A stretch of 64,000 bases of DNA from Longimicrobiales bacterium. Its GTDB lineage: Bacteria; Gemmatimonadota; Gemmatimonadetes; Longimicrobiales; Gaopeijiaceae. The notes beneath the pieces are model-generated. The model was given only the letters and a program-made list of their open reading frames with translations, searched no databases and was not told the origin of the DNA. Position numbers and translations under genes: made by a program. Shown one piece after another: positions 34,861-43,855 of the stretch; position 1 is the first letter of the stretch; each line of letters begins with the position of its first letter. The stretch is taken from assembly GCA_028278645.1 (NCBI GenBank), contig JANQDZ010000073.1:36202-100201 (forward strand). Reading direction: 5' to 3'.

Positions 34861-37100
34861 CAGAACGCTTGCCCTATGGAAAGGTGGAACTGAAACCGTT
34901 TGAGAGACCAGCGACCCAGCTCATCCCCCCACCTGACCGGGGTAGCCAGCTGAACCAGGTTGTCGCTGAAGAGATCTTCAGTCGGAGACGGGTTTGGATT
35001 GATCTCCTGTGTCACTACCGGCAGGGCTTCCCCTCCGGCGAACCGGTAGCCCAGGTCGAGGCGAATTGGACCGATGGGACTGAAATACCGGACACCGAAC
35101 CCCGGAGTGAATTCGAATCCCCTGAAGTCGGGCCTGGTCTCTTCGTCCCATACCTGCCCAAAGTCGAGAAACGTGGCGCCCTCCCAATAGGGCCCGGCAA
35201 GGGGGAATCTCACCTCGACGCTTCCCTCCAGAAGCCTGGTGCCACCCTTGGGCCTGGGAAGGAAGTCGTTATCCCGGAGCTCTCCGGCATCACAGGAGAG
35301 ATCAGCCATTTCGGCCGGGGTACAGAGGGGCGGCAGGACCCCCGTGGGGGTTTCCCTGGGATCTACGAGAAGTCTGGGATCTTCCAGATATAGAACCTGC
35401 GGCCCCAACCTGTTCTGAGCGTAACCCCTGACGCTGTTGGCTCCGCCAGCATAGAGGCGCTTTTCGGGATGGATGATGTCACTGGTGACCGCGTCTTCTC
35501 CGAATCGGCTGAAGCCCCTGGAGGTTACCAACCCGCCACGAAGATGGGCGCCGATCACCAGACCCCGCCTCGGTTGGGTGTAGGCGCTAACCTCCGAAAA
35601 GAGTCGGGTGTATCGGAACTCGGAGCCGGTCCAGCCCTCGGCATGCTCGAGATCCGCCGCCACCAGATAACCTCTCGACGGATTGAGGATCTGGTTCCGA
35701 CGATCCCTCGAAAAGGAAACACCGAGGGGGGAGAGGGAGTTCATCTCCTCCAACAGGGCGATCTCTTCCGTGTCACAGATCAGGTAGGCCGAGCAGAACA
35801 GCACGTCGGTCAAGCCCAGTTCCGAAACCCGAGGGCGATAGGAGAGACTCAGGAAGGTCGAAGGTGCCAGAGTCCGCCTTACGCCCAATGTCATTCCGAA
35901 GGCGGTCGTGAGGAAGACGTCGGGGAAGGACTGCCGCTCAGCATAGATCCCCGCGGAAAGGGCGTTCCGCGGAGAGTAGAAGTAGGGTTGGTTGAACTCC
36001 ACCGAAAGAGAACCGATGGGCTTCAGGTACTCTTCTCCCACGTCCTTCCCTCCGCACAACGGCCCCTGGAGGTCTCGAGCGAAGACGTTGGCCACCCTGC
36101 CGTTGATCTGAAGTCGCCGGGCACCCCCCATGAAGTTTCGGCTGCTCCATACGGCCTGGAAATCGAGGCACTCCGCCGTGCTGAATCCCGCCCCGGTCCG
36201 AACACGATGGCTGTCCCCTTCGGCCACCTGGATCGTCAGGTCAACGACCGGGTCATACGGAGCGGAGGTAACCGAGTCTTGTACCTGACTGAAGATGTCG
36301 AGGTTATAAAGGGCCCTGCGTCCCTCGAGCCGGAGATCCTCCCGATAGGGGTCCCCCGTCCTGTACGGGAGCATCCTCAGGACAACCTCCTCCTCCACCG
36401 TGGGTGCCACCCCGTCACTCTCGTTGAACTCAACGGTCAACTCCCCGAACTCCGACGGAGGTCCGGGGTCGAGACGATAAAACACCTGGGCTTCGTAGCC
36501 CCCAGGAGAGATGTTCGCGCTGTCGGTCAGCACGTAGGGGTTAAAAAAACCCTGGTTCCGAAGCCGAGCCTCCACCGTATCCCGGACAGAGAGGAGTGCA
36601 GGGTAGCTGGCGGGATCGCCGACCCTGATAGGCAGGTCCTCCAAAACGGAAGAATCGGGCAGGAGCTCTACTCCGGAGAAGCCGATCTCGGTGAAACGGA
36701 TCGGCTCACCCTCCTGTATCTGGAATGTGATCTCGACTTCCTGGTCATTGGGCCGGGTGAGAACCGTGTCCACAGCCACTTCCCTGAAGCCGCGCTCCCA
36801 ATAGAAGAAGTAGATCCTGGCGTAGTCCCACCTCAGAATCCGTTCGTTCAGGTAGGAGGGATCCAGGGAGAATTCCGCCCCGACCAAACAAAACGGGATG
36901 ATCTGGAACAGAATCGACCGGCATTGGGTTTCCCGGGTGAGGATGGCCCTCGAGAGGGTCTCTCCGGAAAACTGCCTGTTCCCCTGGAAGCGGAGGCTGG
37001 TCACCTCCTGTCGGGTGGATTGGGCCAGACCGGACTCGGGGGCCCATGCCACCAGGGCCACAGCGGCCCAGGCCAACCAAAAGGAGGCCCTCCGTCTCAT
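34860..37100 (-). CDS. Omp85 family outer-membrane assembly protein (BamA/TamA-like)
   Basis: The 746-residue protein has signal peptide MRRRASFWLAWAAVALVAWA with cleavage near GLA-Q. The N-terminal half has POTRA domains (EVTSLRFQGNRQFSGETLSR; FQIQEGEPIRFTEIGFSG; VDLTIQVAEGDSHRVRTGAG). The C-terminal half is a 16-strand barrel with LYAGGANSVRGYAQNRLGPQ, the VRGY-type loop of Omp85, and EGSVEVRFPLAGPYWEGATF, ending in Phe. An early Cys pair (CRSILFQIIPFC) is unusual. Being immediately upstream of tamB suggests TamA, but the housekeeping BamA is not excluded because no bam or skp genes are nearby. Confidence 0.9.
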   Translation of the reverse strand: MRRRASFWLAWAAVALVAWAPESGLAQSTRQEVTSLRFQGNRQFSGETLSRAILTRETQCRSILFQIIPFCLVGAEFSLDPSYLNERILRWDYARIYFFYWERGFREVAVDTVLTRPNDQEVEITFQIQEGEPIRFTEIGFSGVELLPDSSVLEDLPIRVGDPASYPALLSVRDTVEARLRNQGFFNPYVLTDSANISPGGYEAQVFYRLDPGPPSEFGELTVEFNESDGVAPTVEEEVVLRMLPYRTGDPYREDLRLEGRRALYNLDIFSQVQDSVTSAPYDPVVDLTIQVAEGDSHRVRTGAGFSTAECLDFQAVWSSRNFMGGARRLQINGRVANVFARDLQGPLCGGKDVGEEYLKPIGSLSVEFNQPYFYSPRNALSAGIYAERQSFPDVFLTTAFGMTLGVRRTLAPSTFLSLSYRPRVSELGLTDVLFCSAYLICDTEEIALLEEMNSLSPLGVSFSRDRRNQILNPSRGYLVAADLEHAEGWTGSEFRYTRLFSEVSAYTQPRRGLVIGAHLRGGLVTSRGFSRFGEDAVTSDIIHPEKRLYAGGANSVRGYAQNRLGPQVLYLEDPRLLVDPRETPTGVLPPLCTPAEMADLSCDAGELRDNDFLPRPKGGTRLLEGSVEVRFPLAGPYWEGATFLDFGQVWDEETRPDFRGFEFTPGFGVRYFSPIGPIRLDLGYRFAGGEALPVVTQEINPNPSPTEDLFSDNLVQLATPVRWGDELGRWSLKRFQFHLSIGQAF

Positions 37101-37310
37101 TCAGCCCTCGATCTCCTCGGAGGCTTCAGAGAGTACCTTTTCGGCCTTCGAACCCGCCGTTTCGATGGGTCCCAGAGGCTCGCGCGAAAGGAAAATCCTC
37201 ACGAGGTAATAGGAGATTGCGGCAACCGTAGTGGCCACCCCAGCCGCCACGAGGCCGGCCGCCAGGTCCTCCTTTCGGCCCGTCTCTTTCCTCCGATAAT
37301 ACCTGGTCAT
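37101..37310 (-). CDS. Small single-pass membrane protein of unknown function
   Basis: The 69-residue protein has a basic start (MTRYYRRKETGRKEDLAAGL), one hydrophobic segment (about 18-41) and an acidic C-terminal tail ending EEIEG. I do not recognise it. Its ATG overlaps the phosphoesterase stop by 4 bases, and its stop is followed at once by the Omp85 start, so it is translated as part of this operon. A role with the outer-membrane assembly genes is a guess from position. Confidence 0.75.
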   Translation of the reverse strand: MTRYYRRKETGRKEDLAAGLVAAGVATTVAAISYYLVRIFLSREPLGPIETAGSKAEKVLSEASEEIEG

Positions 37311-38149
37311 GCTCCACCCTCCTGGAGGAACCCGGCCCCTCTCCGAGGGAACGTGTGGCTGGCCAAGGGCACAAACTCCCCTTCTCCACCAACATACATG
37401 TGATGGGTTATCTCCATCCGATCCCTGGATATTCCTATCAGATTGAAGGTGTTCTTGTTCCTTTCTCGGGCTCTTCCCCTGGTCGACGTGGTGGTCCCTG
37501 AGTGGGCGATTACAATCCCGCCGGTTTTCGCCGGTCCCGGGAGGACATCCTGGGAGTTGGCCGTGTAGGACCGATGGAGGTGGCCGCCCACGATCAGATC
37601 CACCTCCATCTCCTCAAAGGCCCGGAGACACCTCTGATAGCCCTGGAGGACCTGGTCGGACTCGTAATCCGGAGCCGGGGCCAGGTGGTGATGGAGGACC
37701 ACCAACTTCAAATCCCCCTGAGCCCCTTGGCTGAAAGTATCTGCGGCGAAGCGTAGTTGATGGTCATGGAGGTGCCCATTCACCACGGCTCTCAGGGGGG
37801 CCGTGGAATTGAGGGACACAGCCACCACCCCCTCCACCCGGGTAACCGAGTCCAGATCCGGCGAGATAAAGGCCCGGTAGTTCCTCAGTGGAGCGAACAC
37901 CCGCTCCCAAACCCGGTAGAGGGGCACATCATGGTTTCCCGGAGTCACGACCGTGGGAAGGTCCGGAAGACCATCCAGGAACTCCCTGGCCGCCCGGTAC
38001 TCCTTCACCTTCGCCCGTTGCGTGAAATCGCCCGAGAGGATCAGCAGGTCGGGGGAGACCTTCCCGATGGTCTCCCGGAAAACCTCTGCGACCGTTTTGT
38101 CGAAGGGCTTCCCGAAATGCAGGTCCGAACCGTGGAGAATGGTCAGCAT
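37307..38149 (-). CDS. Calcineurin-like metallophosphoesterase
   Basis: The 280-residue enzyme carries all metal-binding motifs: GSDLHFG, LILSGDFTQR, VVTPGNHDVPLYR, VLHHHLAP and VGGHLHRSY. These make it a class III-type cyclic nucleotide or general phosphodiesterase of the CpdA/Icc type. There is no signal peptide, so it is cytoplasmic. The substrate is unknown; cAMP, other nucleotides or UDP-diacylglucosamine (LpxH/LpxG-like) are candidates, and LpxH is weaker because it is usually shorter. It lies 7 bases after lgt. Confidence 0.88.
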   Translation of the reverse strand: MLTILHGSDLHFGKPFDKTVAEVFRETIGKVSPDLLILSGDFTQRAKVKEYRAAREFLDGLPDLPTVVTPGNHDVPLYRVWERVFAPLRNYRAFISPDLDSVTRVEGVVAVSLNSTAPLRAVVNGHLHDHQLRFAADTFSQGAQGDLKLVVLHHHLAPAPDYESDQVLQGYQRCLRAFEEMEVDLIVGGHLHRSYTANSQDVLPGPAKTGGIVIAHSGTTTSTRGRARERNKNTFNLIGISRDRMEITHHMYVGGEGEFVPLASHTFPRRGAGFLQEGGA

Positions 38150-38156
38150 TTGAGAC

Positions 38157-39020
38157 TCACGCTTCGGAAGGAGCGTCGACCCGGCCGGGTCGGGGGAGGC
38201 GAAGCCTGGAAACCCCGATCAATCCCACCACAACAAGGGCCAAGCTGATGACCTGGGCAAGCGTGAGGAATCCAAAAAATCGGTCGTCCTTTGCTCGGAA
38301 GAACTCCACCAGGAACCGCTCAGTTCCGGCCAGGGCGACCCAGAGCATGAACAGCCAGCCTTTCCGGTGGTGGTGTCTTCGGATCGACCAAAGCAGGAGG
38401 AAGATCAGGGTTGAGAGGCCCACCTCGTAGAGCTGGGTCGGGTGAACAGGAACGATTTCTCCGAACCGGGCCACCAGGTCGGGGTCGACCTGAATCCCGA
38501 ACTCCCGCTCGATGATGTCCACCCTGGTCGGGGGGGCCCCGTCGGGGAATCGGATCCCGACCCATGATCCGGTGGGCCGTCCCCAGTCATCCCCAACCAG
38601 GAAACACCCGATTCGCCCTACGCCGTAAGCCAAGGCGAGACCGGGTCCGATCATATCTGCCTGCTCGGGCAGATGGAGGCCTTTCCTCCGAATCTGCCAA
38701 ACAACCATGAGGAATCCCCCGATGAGGCCACCGTACCAGACCAAACCACCCCGAGCGAAGATCAGGCTCCCGGGATCCCTTACGAGTTGGGGGAAATTCA
38801 GGAACATGTAGTATATCTTCGCTCCGAGGATCCCCCCCACGATGGCCATGAACAAGAGATCCCAGGTTTCCTCGGGATCGCCGCCGATCCGCTTCGTCTC
38901 GGAACGGTGCACAACACCGGCGGTCAGGAACGCCAGGAACAACATCACTCCGAACGAAGTGACAGGTTGCCCGCCGAGGAACGGAATCCAGTCCGGGAGT
39001 CGGAAGAGTTGGGGGAACAA
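38157..39020 (-). CDS. lgt: Prolipoprotein diacylglyceryl transferase
   Basis: Lgt adds the diacylglyceryl group to the lipobox cysteine of lipoproteins. The 287-residue protein has seven hydrophobic segments and conserved GGLVWYGGLIGGF, GRIGCFLVGDDWGRPTG (the usual motif has Asn in place of Cys) and VHPTQLYE. The start codon is TTG at 39020, 6 bases after the tsaD stop. The many lipoproteins encoded in this window would be its substrates. The C-terminus has a short basic extension. Confidence 0.94.
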   Translation of the reverse strand: MFPQLFRLPDWIPFLGGQPVTSFGVMLFLAFLTAGVVHRSETKRIGGDPEETWDLLFMAIVGGILGAKIYYMFLNFPQLVRDPGSLIFARGGLVWYGGLIGGFLMVVWQIRRKGLHLPEQADMIGPGLALAYGVGRIGCFLVGDDWGRPTGSWVGIRFPDGAPPTRVDIIEREFGIQVDPDLVARFGEIVPVHPTQLYEVGLSTLIFLLLWSIRRHHHRKGWLFMLWVALAGTERFLVEFFRAKDDRFFGFLTLAQVISLALVVVGLIGVSRLRLPRPGRVDAPSEA

Positions 39021-39026
39021 GGTGGT

Positions 39027-40100
39027 CTAAGCCCCGGGGTGGAATCCTCCCGATGGCCTGGGGATCAGGCCCGGGAACGGGAGATTTGCGGATGCCGAGA
39101 CCTCCTGAGAACCTACGTCGCCCTGGTCCAGCCTGAACAGAGCCGCCTTGGCCACCATGGCACCGTTGTCCATGGCCAACCTCGGCGACGAAACGAGTAG
39201 TTCTCCTTCTGCCCCGAGGCGGTCGAGGATCTCCTCCCTGAGGCGGGAATTGGCTGACACCCCCCCACCGAGGAGGACCCGACGGCACCCTGTCTCTTCC
39301 ACTGCTCTCATTGTTTTTGAGGCCAGCACGTCCACCGTAGCCTCCTGAAACGCCGATGCGATGTCGGCTCTCCTCTCCTCTAAAACCCCGTCCCCTTCCA
39401 CCTTTGAGATCAGGTTGGCAGTGGCCGTCTTAAGACCGCTGAAGGAGAAATCGTAGTAATCCTTGTCCCCGATCGATTGATTTCCTCTCAACATGGGCCG
39501 TGGGAGGGAAAAGGCTTTCCGGTCTCCCTCCTCGGCCAGGGCCTGGATGGCAGGTCCACCCGGGTAAGGTAGCTCCAGGATCTTGGCGACTTTGTCGAAC
39601 GCTTCCCCGGCGGCATCATCTCTGGTCTGCCCCATGAGGAAGTACTTCCCCCACTCGGGCGCATACAGGAGAAGAGTGTGGCCCCCGGAAACCAGGAGGG
39701 CCACGAAGGGGGGCTCGGCTGTGGGATCTTCCAAGGAAGGCCCGAATAGGTGGGCTTCCATATGGTGGATCGGGACGAGGGGTTTTCCGAGGGAACTCGC
39801 CACTCCCTTGGCCCACGCCACCCCCACCAGTAGGGCCCCGATGAGGCCCGGGCCTACAGTCACCCCCAGGGCGTCCACATCGGAAAGCTCCCGGCCGGCA
39901 TCTTTCAGGGCCTCCTCAACCACCTCTTGCACCCGGCCCAGGTGGGCCCGCGCGGCTAACTCAGGAACCACCCCCCCATAGATCGCGTGGACGTCTTGAG
40001 AGTGAATCACGTGCCCGAGCAACCCCTCCTCGGCCCCCACCAAAGCGGCAGAGGTTTCGTCGCAGCTGGTCTCGATGCCAAGAACCAGAGGGGGCGTCAC
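39027..40100 (-). CDS. tsaD: tRNA N6-adenosine threonylcarbamoyltransferase
   Basis: TsaD transfers threonylcarbamoyl to A37 of ANN-decoding tRNAs. The 357 residues include LGIETSCDETSAALV, the metal ligands in PIHHMEAHLFGP, VSGGHTLL, the GEAFDKVAKIL signature, and GGGVSANSRLREEI. Start is GTG 40100, overlapping the upstream ybbR-like stop as GTGA. Full length. Partners TsaB and TsaE are not in the window. Confidence 0.97.
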   Translation of the reverse strand: MTPPLVLGIETSCDETSAALVGAEEGLLGHVIHSQDVHAIYGGVVPELAARAHLGRVQEVVEEALKDAGRELSDVDALGVTVGPGLIGALLVGVAWAKGVASSLGKPLVPIHHMEAHLFGPSLEDPTAEPPFVALLVSGGHTLLLYAPEWGKYFLMGQTRDDAAGEAFDKVAKILELPYPGGPAIQALAEEGDRKAFSLPRPMLRGNQSIGDKDYYDFSFSGLKTATANLISKVEGDGVLEERRADIASAFQEATVDVLASKTMRAVEETGCRRVLLGGGVSANSRLREEILDRLGAEGELLVSSPRLAMDNGAMVAKAALFRLDQGDVGSQEVSASANLPFPGLIPRPSGGFHPGA

Positions 40101-41047
40101 CGGCCAACCGGCCGCGTGAGGGTGACCTGGCCCCCAGGGACGCTGGAGGTCACCAAACCCGGATACCCCTCCACCACGACATCAACTCTTCCCTCCTCGC
40201 CCGGCGCCAGGCTGGCTTGGGCAGGGGAGATGGTCACCCGTAGGTCCTCGGCAACCACCCTATCCAATAGGCTGGGGGCTCCTATCAGGACCACGGTGAC
40301 GGAATCGGGGCGGACCTGGAGTTGGGGGTCCGCCGGCAATCGAGGCAGCTCTACCGGCAGATTCAGGAACTCCCGCTGGGCGGTGGCTTCCAGGTGGAAC
40401 TCCACCGTCACTTCGTGGGACGAGATGATGAAATCACCGAAACCCACGGTGTCCACCGGTTGAGTGTATGGCCCGGGGCTCCCCACCAAGGAGAGGTCGG
40501 TCGGGATGAGGGATAAGGAGTCCACCCGCTCGAGTCGGCTCGCAGGCCCGGTAAGGGTGACCGACGACGGGGTGATCACTGGAGGACCTGCCAAGGAATT
40601 GCCGTCGGGAAGCTGCCCATAAAAAGGGGCCGAAAGAAAAACGGATTTGCGCTCAATCGGTTCGAACTGGAGCCTCACTTCCAGGGGATCCAAGGCCTCC
40701 ACCACCACCTCGTCCATGCCTGAGGTTCGGAACCACGTCCGGCTCAGAAGGACGGTGGTATCGCCCACCGAGACCTCGGGCACAGGGATGCGGACGGGCG
40801 GCCGATCCACGCCAAGAGCAATGAGGTCCCGGGCGGGGCCCGAAAGGGTGACGGTGACTACCGAAGGATCCGGGTCTCCGACCCGGGCCCACTCGGGGTC
40901 CAGGAGGTCCACCAGAACGGGGATTTCCTCCAACTCTCGGGTGTCCTGGGCTTCGAACCTGGGAACGGTCCAGAGGAGGACCGCCACCGCAAGAGCTAGA
41001 AGCTTGAGCTGCCAGTTCCTCGCGAATACCCCTGGCAAGAGCCCCAT
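40097..41047 (-). CDS. YbbR/CdaR-like protein
   Basis: The 316-residue protein has one N-terminal membrane helix (about 12-28, LKLLALAVAVLLWTVPRFEA) and three to four YbbR repeats outside, each with an IPVxxxxL start such as EIPVLVDLLDPEWARVGDPD and a PSVVTVTLSGPA-type strand. In Firmicutes, YbbR (CdaR) activates the c-di-AMP synthase CdaA, whose gene lies next to it. No cdaA is present here, so that role is uncertain. It begins 2 bases after the thioredoxin-like gene and overlaps tsaD. Confidence 0.85.
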   Translation of the reverse strand: MGLLPGVFARNWQLKLLALAVAVLLWTVPRFEAQDTRELEEIPVLVDLLDPEWARVGDPDPSVVTVTLSGPARDLIALGVDRPPVRIPVPEVSVGDTTVLLSRTWFRTSGMDEVVVEALDPLEVRLQFEPIERKSVFLSAPFYGQLPDGNSLAGPPVITPSSVTLTGPASRLERVDSLSLIPTDLSLVGSPGPYTQPVDTVGFGDFIISSHEVTVEFHLEATAQREFLNLPVELPRLPADPQLQVRPDSVTVVLIGAPSLLDRVVAEDLRVTISPAQASLAPGEEGRVDVVVEGYPGLVTSSVPGGQVTLTRPVGR

Positions 41048-41049
41048 TC

Positions 41050-41607
41050 CTACCCTCCTAGGAGCCGCTGGATGAGTTCGACGTTCTGTTCCGCGTCCCA
41101 GGCCGTCGCCCCGGCCACTTCCTTGAAGATTATCCCGTCCCGATCGATCACGAAGGACTCCGGTACTCCGGTGGTCTGGAAGATCCGCTGGACCTCGCCG
41201 GACGGGTCATGCAAGATGGGGAAAGTGAGGCCTAAGGAATCTGCATAGGTCTGTAGATCACCGCCGGGTCGGCCGAACGCGTCGGTTTGCCCAAACGGCG
41301 CATCGACACTGATGGCTAAGATCTCAAAATCCGAATCCCCGACGGACCTATAGAGGCGTTCCATTGAGGGCATCTCTTCCCTGCATGGAGCACACCAGGT
41401 AGCCCAGATATTCACCAGGAGGACCTTGCCCTCATAGTCGGCCAAGGTTTTCACCGACCCGTTCATATCCGTTGCGGAAAAACCGGGCGCCGGTCGTCCT
41501 GGTGCCACCGGGTTCAGCCTGTCTCGATTCAGCCAAGCCGCAAGGACCACGAGTCCCACCGCCGCTGCGGCGAGAACATAGGTCATCCAGGCGCGGTTAT
41601 TGGACAT
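41050..41607 (-). CDS. Thioredoxin-like TlpA/ResA family protein
   Basis: The 185-residue protein has one membrane helix (about 8-27) then a thioredoxin fold facing the periplasm. The redox motif is WATWCAPCREEMPSMERLY (CAPC). PAPGFSATDMNGSVKTLADY is the AhpC/TSA-type start, and GVPESFVIDRDGIIF holds the cis-Pro. Such proteins reduce apocytochrome c or other exported disulfides. No cytochrome genes are close. The gene lies 20 bases after the PASTA gene. Confidence 0.92.
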   Translation of the reverse strand: MSNNRAWMTYVLAAAAVGLVVLAAWLNRDRLNPVAPGRPAPGFSATDMNGSVKTLADYEGKVLLVNIWATWCAPCREEMPSMERLYRSVGDSDFEILAISVDAPFGQTDAFGRPGGDLQTYADSLGLTFPILHDPSGEVQRIFQTTGVPESFVIDRDGIIFKEVAGATAWDAEQNVELIQRLLGG

Positions 41608-41627
41608 GGCCCTCAGCTACGTTTCGG

Positions 41628-42512
41628 TCACGGAGGCGGAAGGATTCCGCGGGGCGTCCCTCCAGAGTACGTACCCCTTCTACCCACCACCAGCCGTACG
41701 GTGGCACCCTCCTGAACCATAGACCGGGCCGGCGGATCTTGTTCCACCACCAGCCCCTGATCCCGACCGAACCGAAAACGGGTTTCCACCTCGCCCACCT
41801 CCAGCCCAAGAGAGTCCAGCACCGCCACCGCGTCCTCTTCTGATAGGCCGACTAAAAGGGGCATTTCAAATTCGGGGGGGCCCATACTGACCGAGAGGCG
41901 GACCTCCATGGGGATCGTCGCTTCCGATCCGGCCTCCGGGCTCATGCCCACGACCTCACCTCGGGGATCGTCGGCGTCCACGGAATCCAACAAGACCAGG
42001 AAGCCGGATGCCTCCAGGATGGTCCGGGCCCGGTCGGCCCTGAGCTCCAGCACATCCGGCACCGGGCGCTGCTCAGGTCCGGTACTCAAGGTGACTCTGA
42101 CCGTGTCCCCCACTAACAACAGCTGGCCGGACAACGGGCTTTGTCCCACGATCTGTCCGGCCGGGATGGTCGGGTGACTCATGGAGTCCACCAAGTCCAG
42201 GGCCAGACCCAGCGCTCTGAGCGTGTCGGCAACCTCCAGCGGTGGTTGGTCCCGGAGGTCGGGTACGGGTGAAACGTCACCAGGGGGTGGAGGAGGAGGG
42301 TAGACCACCCGGGTGGAGATCAGGTACCCTCCGGAAAACCCCACGATGGCCAACAAGATCAGGGCTCCAACGGCCCAGGGATCTCTGAAAAAAGCCGATA
42401 CCCACGTCCGGAACCCAGCTCCCTTCTTTCCGACCCCCGAAAGCAGAGACTTCCACGGCGGCGTTTTCCCCCCACCCCTGCGACGGCGACGTCTGGAGCC
42501 GCCCAGCTTCAC
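41628..42512 (-). CDS. PASTA-domain membrane protein without a kinase domain
   Basis: The 294-residue protein has a basic cytoplasmic N-terminus, one membrane helix (about 48-68, AVGALILLAIVGFSGGYLIS) and three PASTA domains (VPDLRDQPPLEVADTLRALG; VPDVLELRADRARTILEASG; MPLLVGLSEEDAVAVLDSLG). It ends in a Gly/Pro tail. PASTA domains bind muropeptides or beta-lactams and usually belong to PknB-type kinases or PBP2x. Here they stand alone, as in several Gemmatimonadota and Bacteroidota proteins. The start is GTG overlapping the rsmB stop (GTGA). Confidence 0.9.
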   Translation of the reverse strand: MKLGGSRRRRRRGGGKTPPWKSLLSGVGKKGAGFRTWVSAFFRDPWAVGALILLAIVGFSGGYLISTRVVYPPPPPPGDVSPVPDLRDQPPLEVADTLRALGLALDLVDSMSHPTIPAGQIVGQSPLSGQLLLVGDTVRVTLSTGPEQRPVPDVLELRADRARTILEASGFLVLLDSVDADDPRGEVVGMSPEAGSEATIPMEVRLSVSMGPPEFEMPLLVGLSEEDAVAVLDSLGLEVGEVETRFRFGRDQGLVVEQDPPARSMVQEGATVRLVVGRRGTYSGGTPRGILPPP

Positions 42513-43822
42513 GAGGCCCTCATCATTCGAGCTGCAAAAGCCCCGTCGAAGCCCGTTTCATAGGGGGTTACCAAAAGTCGGCCCCGGTCGTCCACGTACT
42601 CCCGGGATACCGCATCCGTTTCGGCCATTACAAAGCTCGGATTTCGCGACAAAAAGTTTTCCACCTGTTCCTGGTTCTCCTCGGGCTCCAACGTGCAGGT
42701 CGAATAGATGAGCACTCCTCCGGGACGAACGATTCGAGCCCCGGCCTCCAACATCCTCCCCTGGAGTTTGGCCAGCCTTCCGATGGAATCAGGCGTAAGT
42801 CTCCACCGAGCATCGGGATGTCGCCGCAGGGTCCCTGTCCCGGAACAGGGCACATCCAGGAGCAGAACGGGCAACTCCCGGAAGGGCGGCTTTTCCGCCA
42901 AAGCTGCCACTAAGTCGACGCGCCCGCCCAGCCTTCCCAGGTTCTCCTTCAATAGTGCCAGCCGAGGCAGAGACCGATCAGCGGCCAGAACATAGGCGCC
43001 GTTATGGGCCAGGGCGAGGGTTTTCCCCCCTGGGGCGGCGCATAAATCAGCCACGACCTCGCCAGCTGCCACATCGGCATACTCGGTTACCAGGGCCGCA
43101 CCGGGATCCTGCATAAAACCCGGCACTTTTTTTAGGATTTGTGCAGGATTGGTGCCATCGGCAAGGCGGAGACAGGGGATTCCGGCACCCACCCGATCTC
43201 CCCCGGAGCCATGGGCTCCGAGAAGGTCCTGGGCCTCCTCCAGGGTGAGTCCCACGGGGCGGAGATACGCCGGAGCAGGTGTATTGTTGGTTTCCACCAG
43301 GCGGCGAACCAATTCCGGGCCCAGCTTGCGGAGCCAGCGACGGACCATCCAAACCGGATGGGAACCCCACGTGGAGAGGAATGCCTCCGGATCTTCGGAG
43401 AAGGACGGGAAGCGTGACACCTCACCACCTTCCCGCTCGAGACTTCGAAGGACCCCGTTTGCCATCCGTGCCCCCCCGCCCCCGGCCACCTCCTTCACCT
43501 GGTCGACGGTCTGGGAGATGGCGGCATAGCTCGGGACTCCATCCATGTACAGGAGCTGGTACGCCCCCAGGCGGAGGTGATCGAGAACCAGGGGCGAGAC
43601 GCTGGCAAGCCCGTCCCTCAGGTGAAGGTCCAGGAGGTGGTCGATGCGGCCCTGCAACCGAATCGTTCCGTAGGAGCCCTCCTGGACCCACCTTCGGTCT
43701 CGTTCAGGGAGGTCGGCCACGAATTCGGCCAGGGCCAGATCCGCCCGCCGCCCCCGGGAAACAGCCCGGAGGACGGAGGCAGCAGCCCTACGGCCCATCG
43801 TGACGTCACCCATGGCCCCCAC
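42509..43822 (-). CDS. rsmB: 16S rRNA (cytosine-967-C5)-methyltransferase
   Basis: The 437-residue protein has the NusB-like N-terminal RNA-binding domain (RRAAASVLRAVSRGRRADLA, WVQEGSYGTIR) and a Rossmann methyltransferase domain with VADLCAAPGGKTLALAH. The catalytic cysteines are in LLDVPCSGTGTLRRHPDARW and IYSTCTLEPEENQEQV. It is full length. The start may be GTG 43822 or ATG at 43813 or 43798; 43798 has GGTGA about 7 bases upstream. fmt and def lie a few genes away, a frequent association. Confidence 0.95.
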   Translation of the reverse strand: MGAMGDVTMGRRAAASVLRAVSRGRRADLALAEFVADLPERDRRWVQEGSYGTIRLQGRIDHLLDLHLRDGLASVSPLVLDHLRLGAYQLLYMDGVPSYAAISQTVDQVKEVAGGGGARMANGVLRSLEREGGEVSRFPSFSEDPEAFLSTWGSHPVWMVRRWLRKLGPELVRRLVETNNTPAPAYLRPVGLTLEEAQDLLGAHGSGGDRVGAGIPCLRLADGTNPAQILKKVPGFMQDPGAALVTEYADVAAGEVVADLCAAPGGKTLALAHNGAYVLAADRSLPRLALLKENLGRLGGRVDLVAALAEKPPFRELPVLLLDVPCSGTGTLRRHPDARWRLTPDSIGRLAKLQGRMLEAGARIVRPGGVLIYSTCTLEPEENQEQVENFLSRNPSFVMAETDAVSREYVDDRGRLLVTPYETGFDGAFAARMMRAS

Positions 43823-43855
43823 GAAGTTTCAGGCTTGCACCCGGCCGGATCCCCG

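Noticed and set aside
35469..37403. Plus-strand open frame of 644 codons
   Set aside because: It lies opposite the clear Omp85 gene and has no recognisable domain; it is an effect of high GC codon bias.
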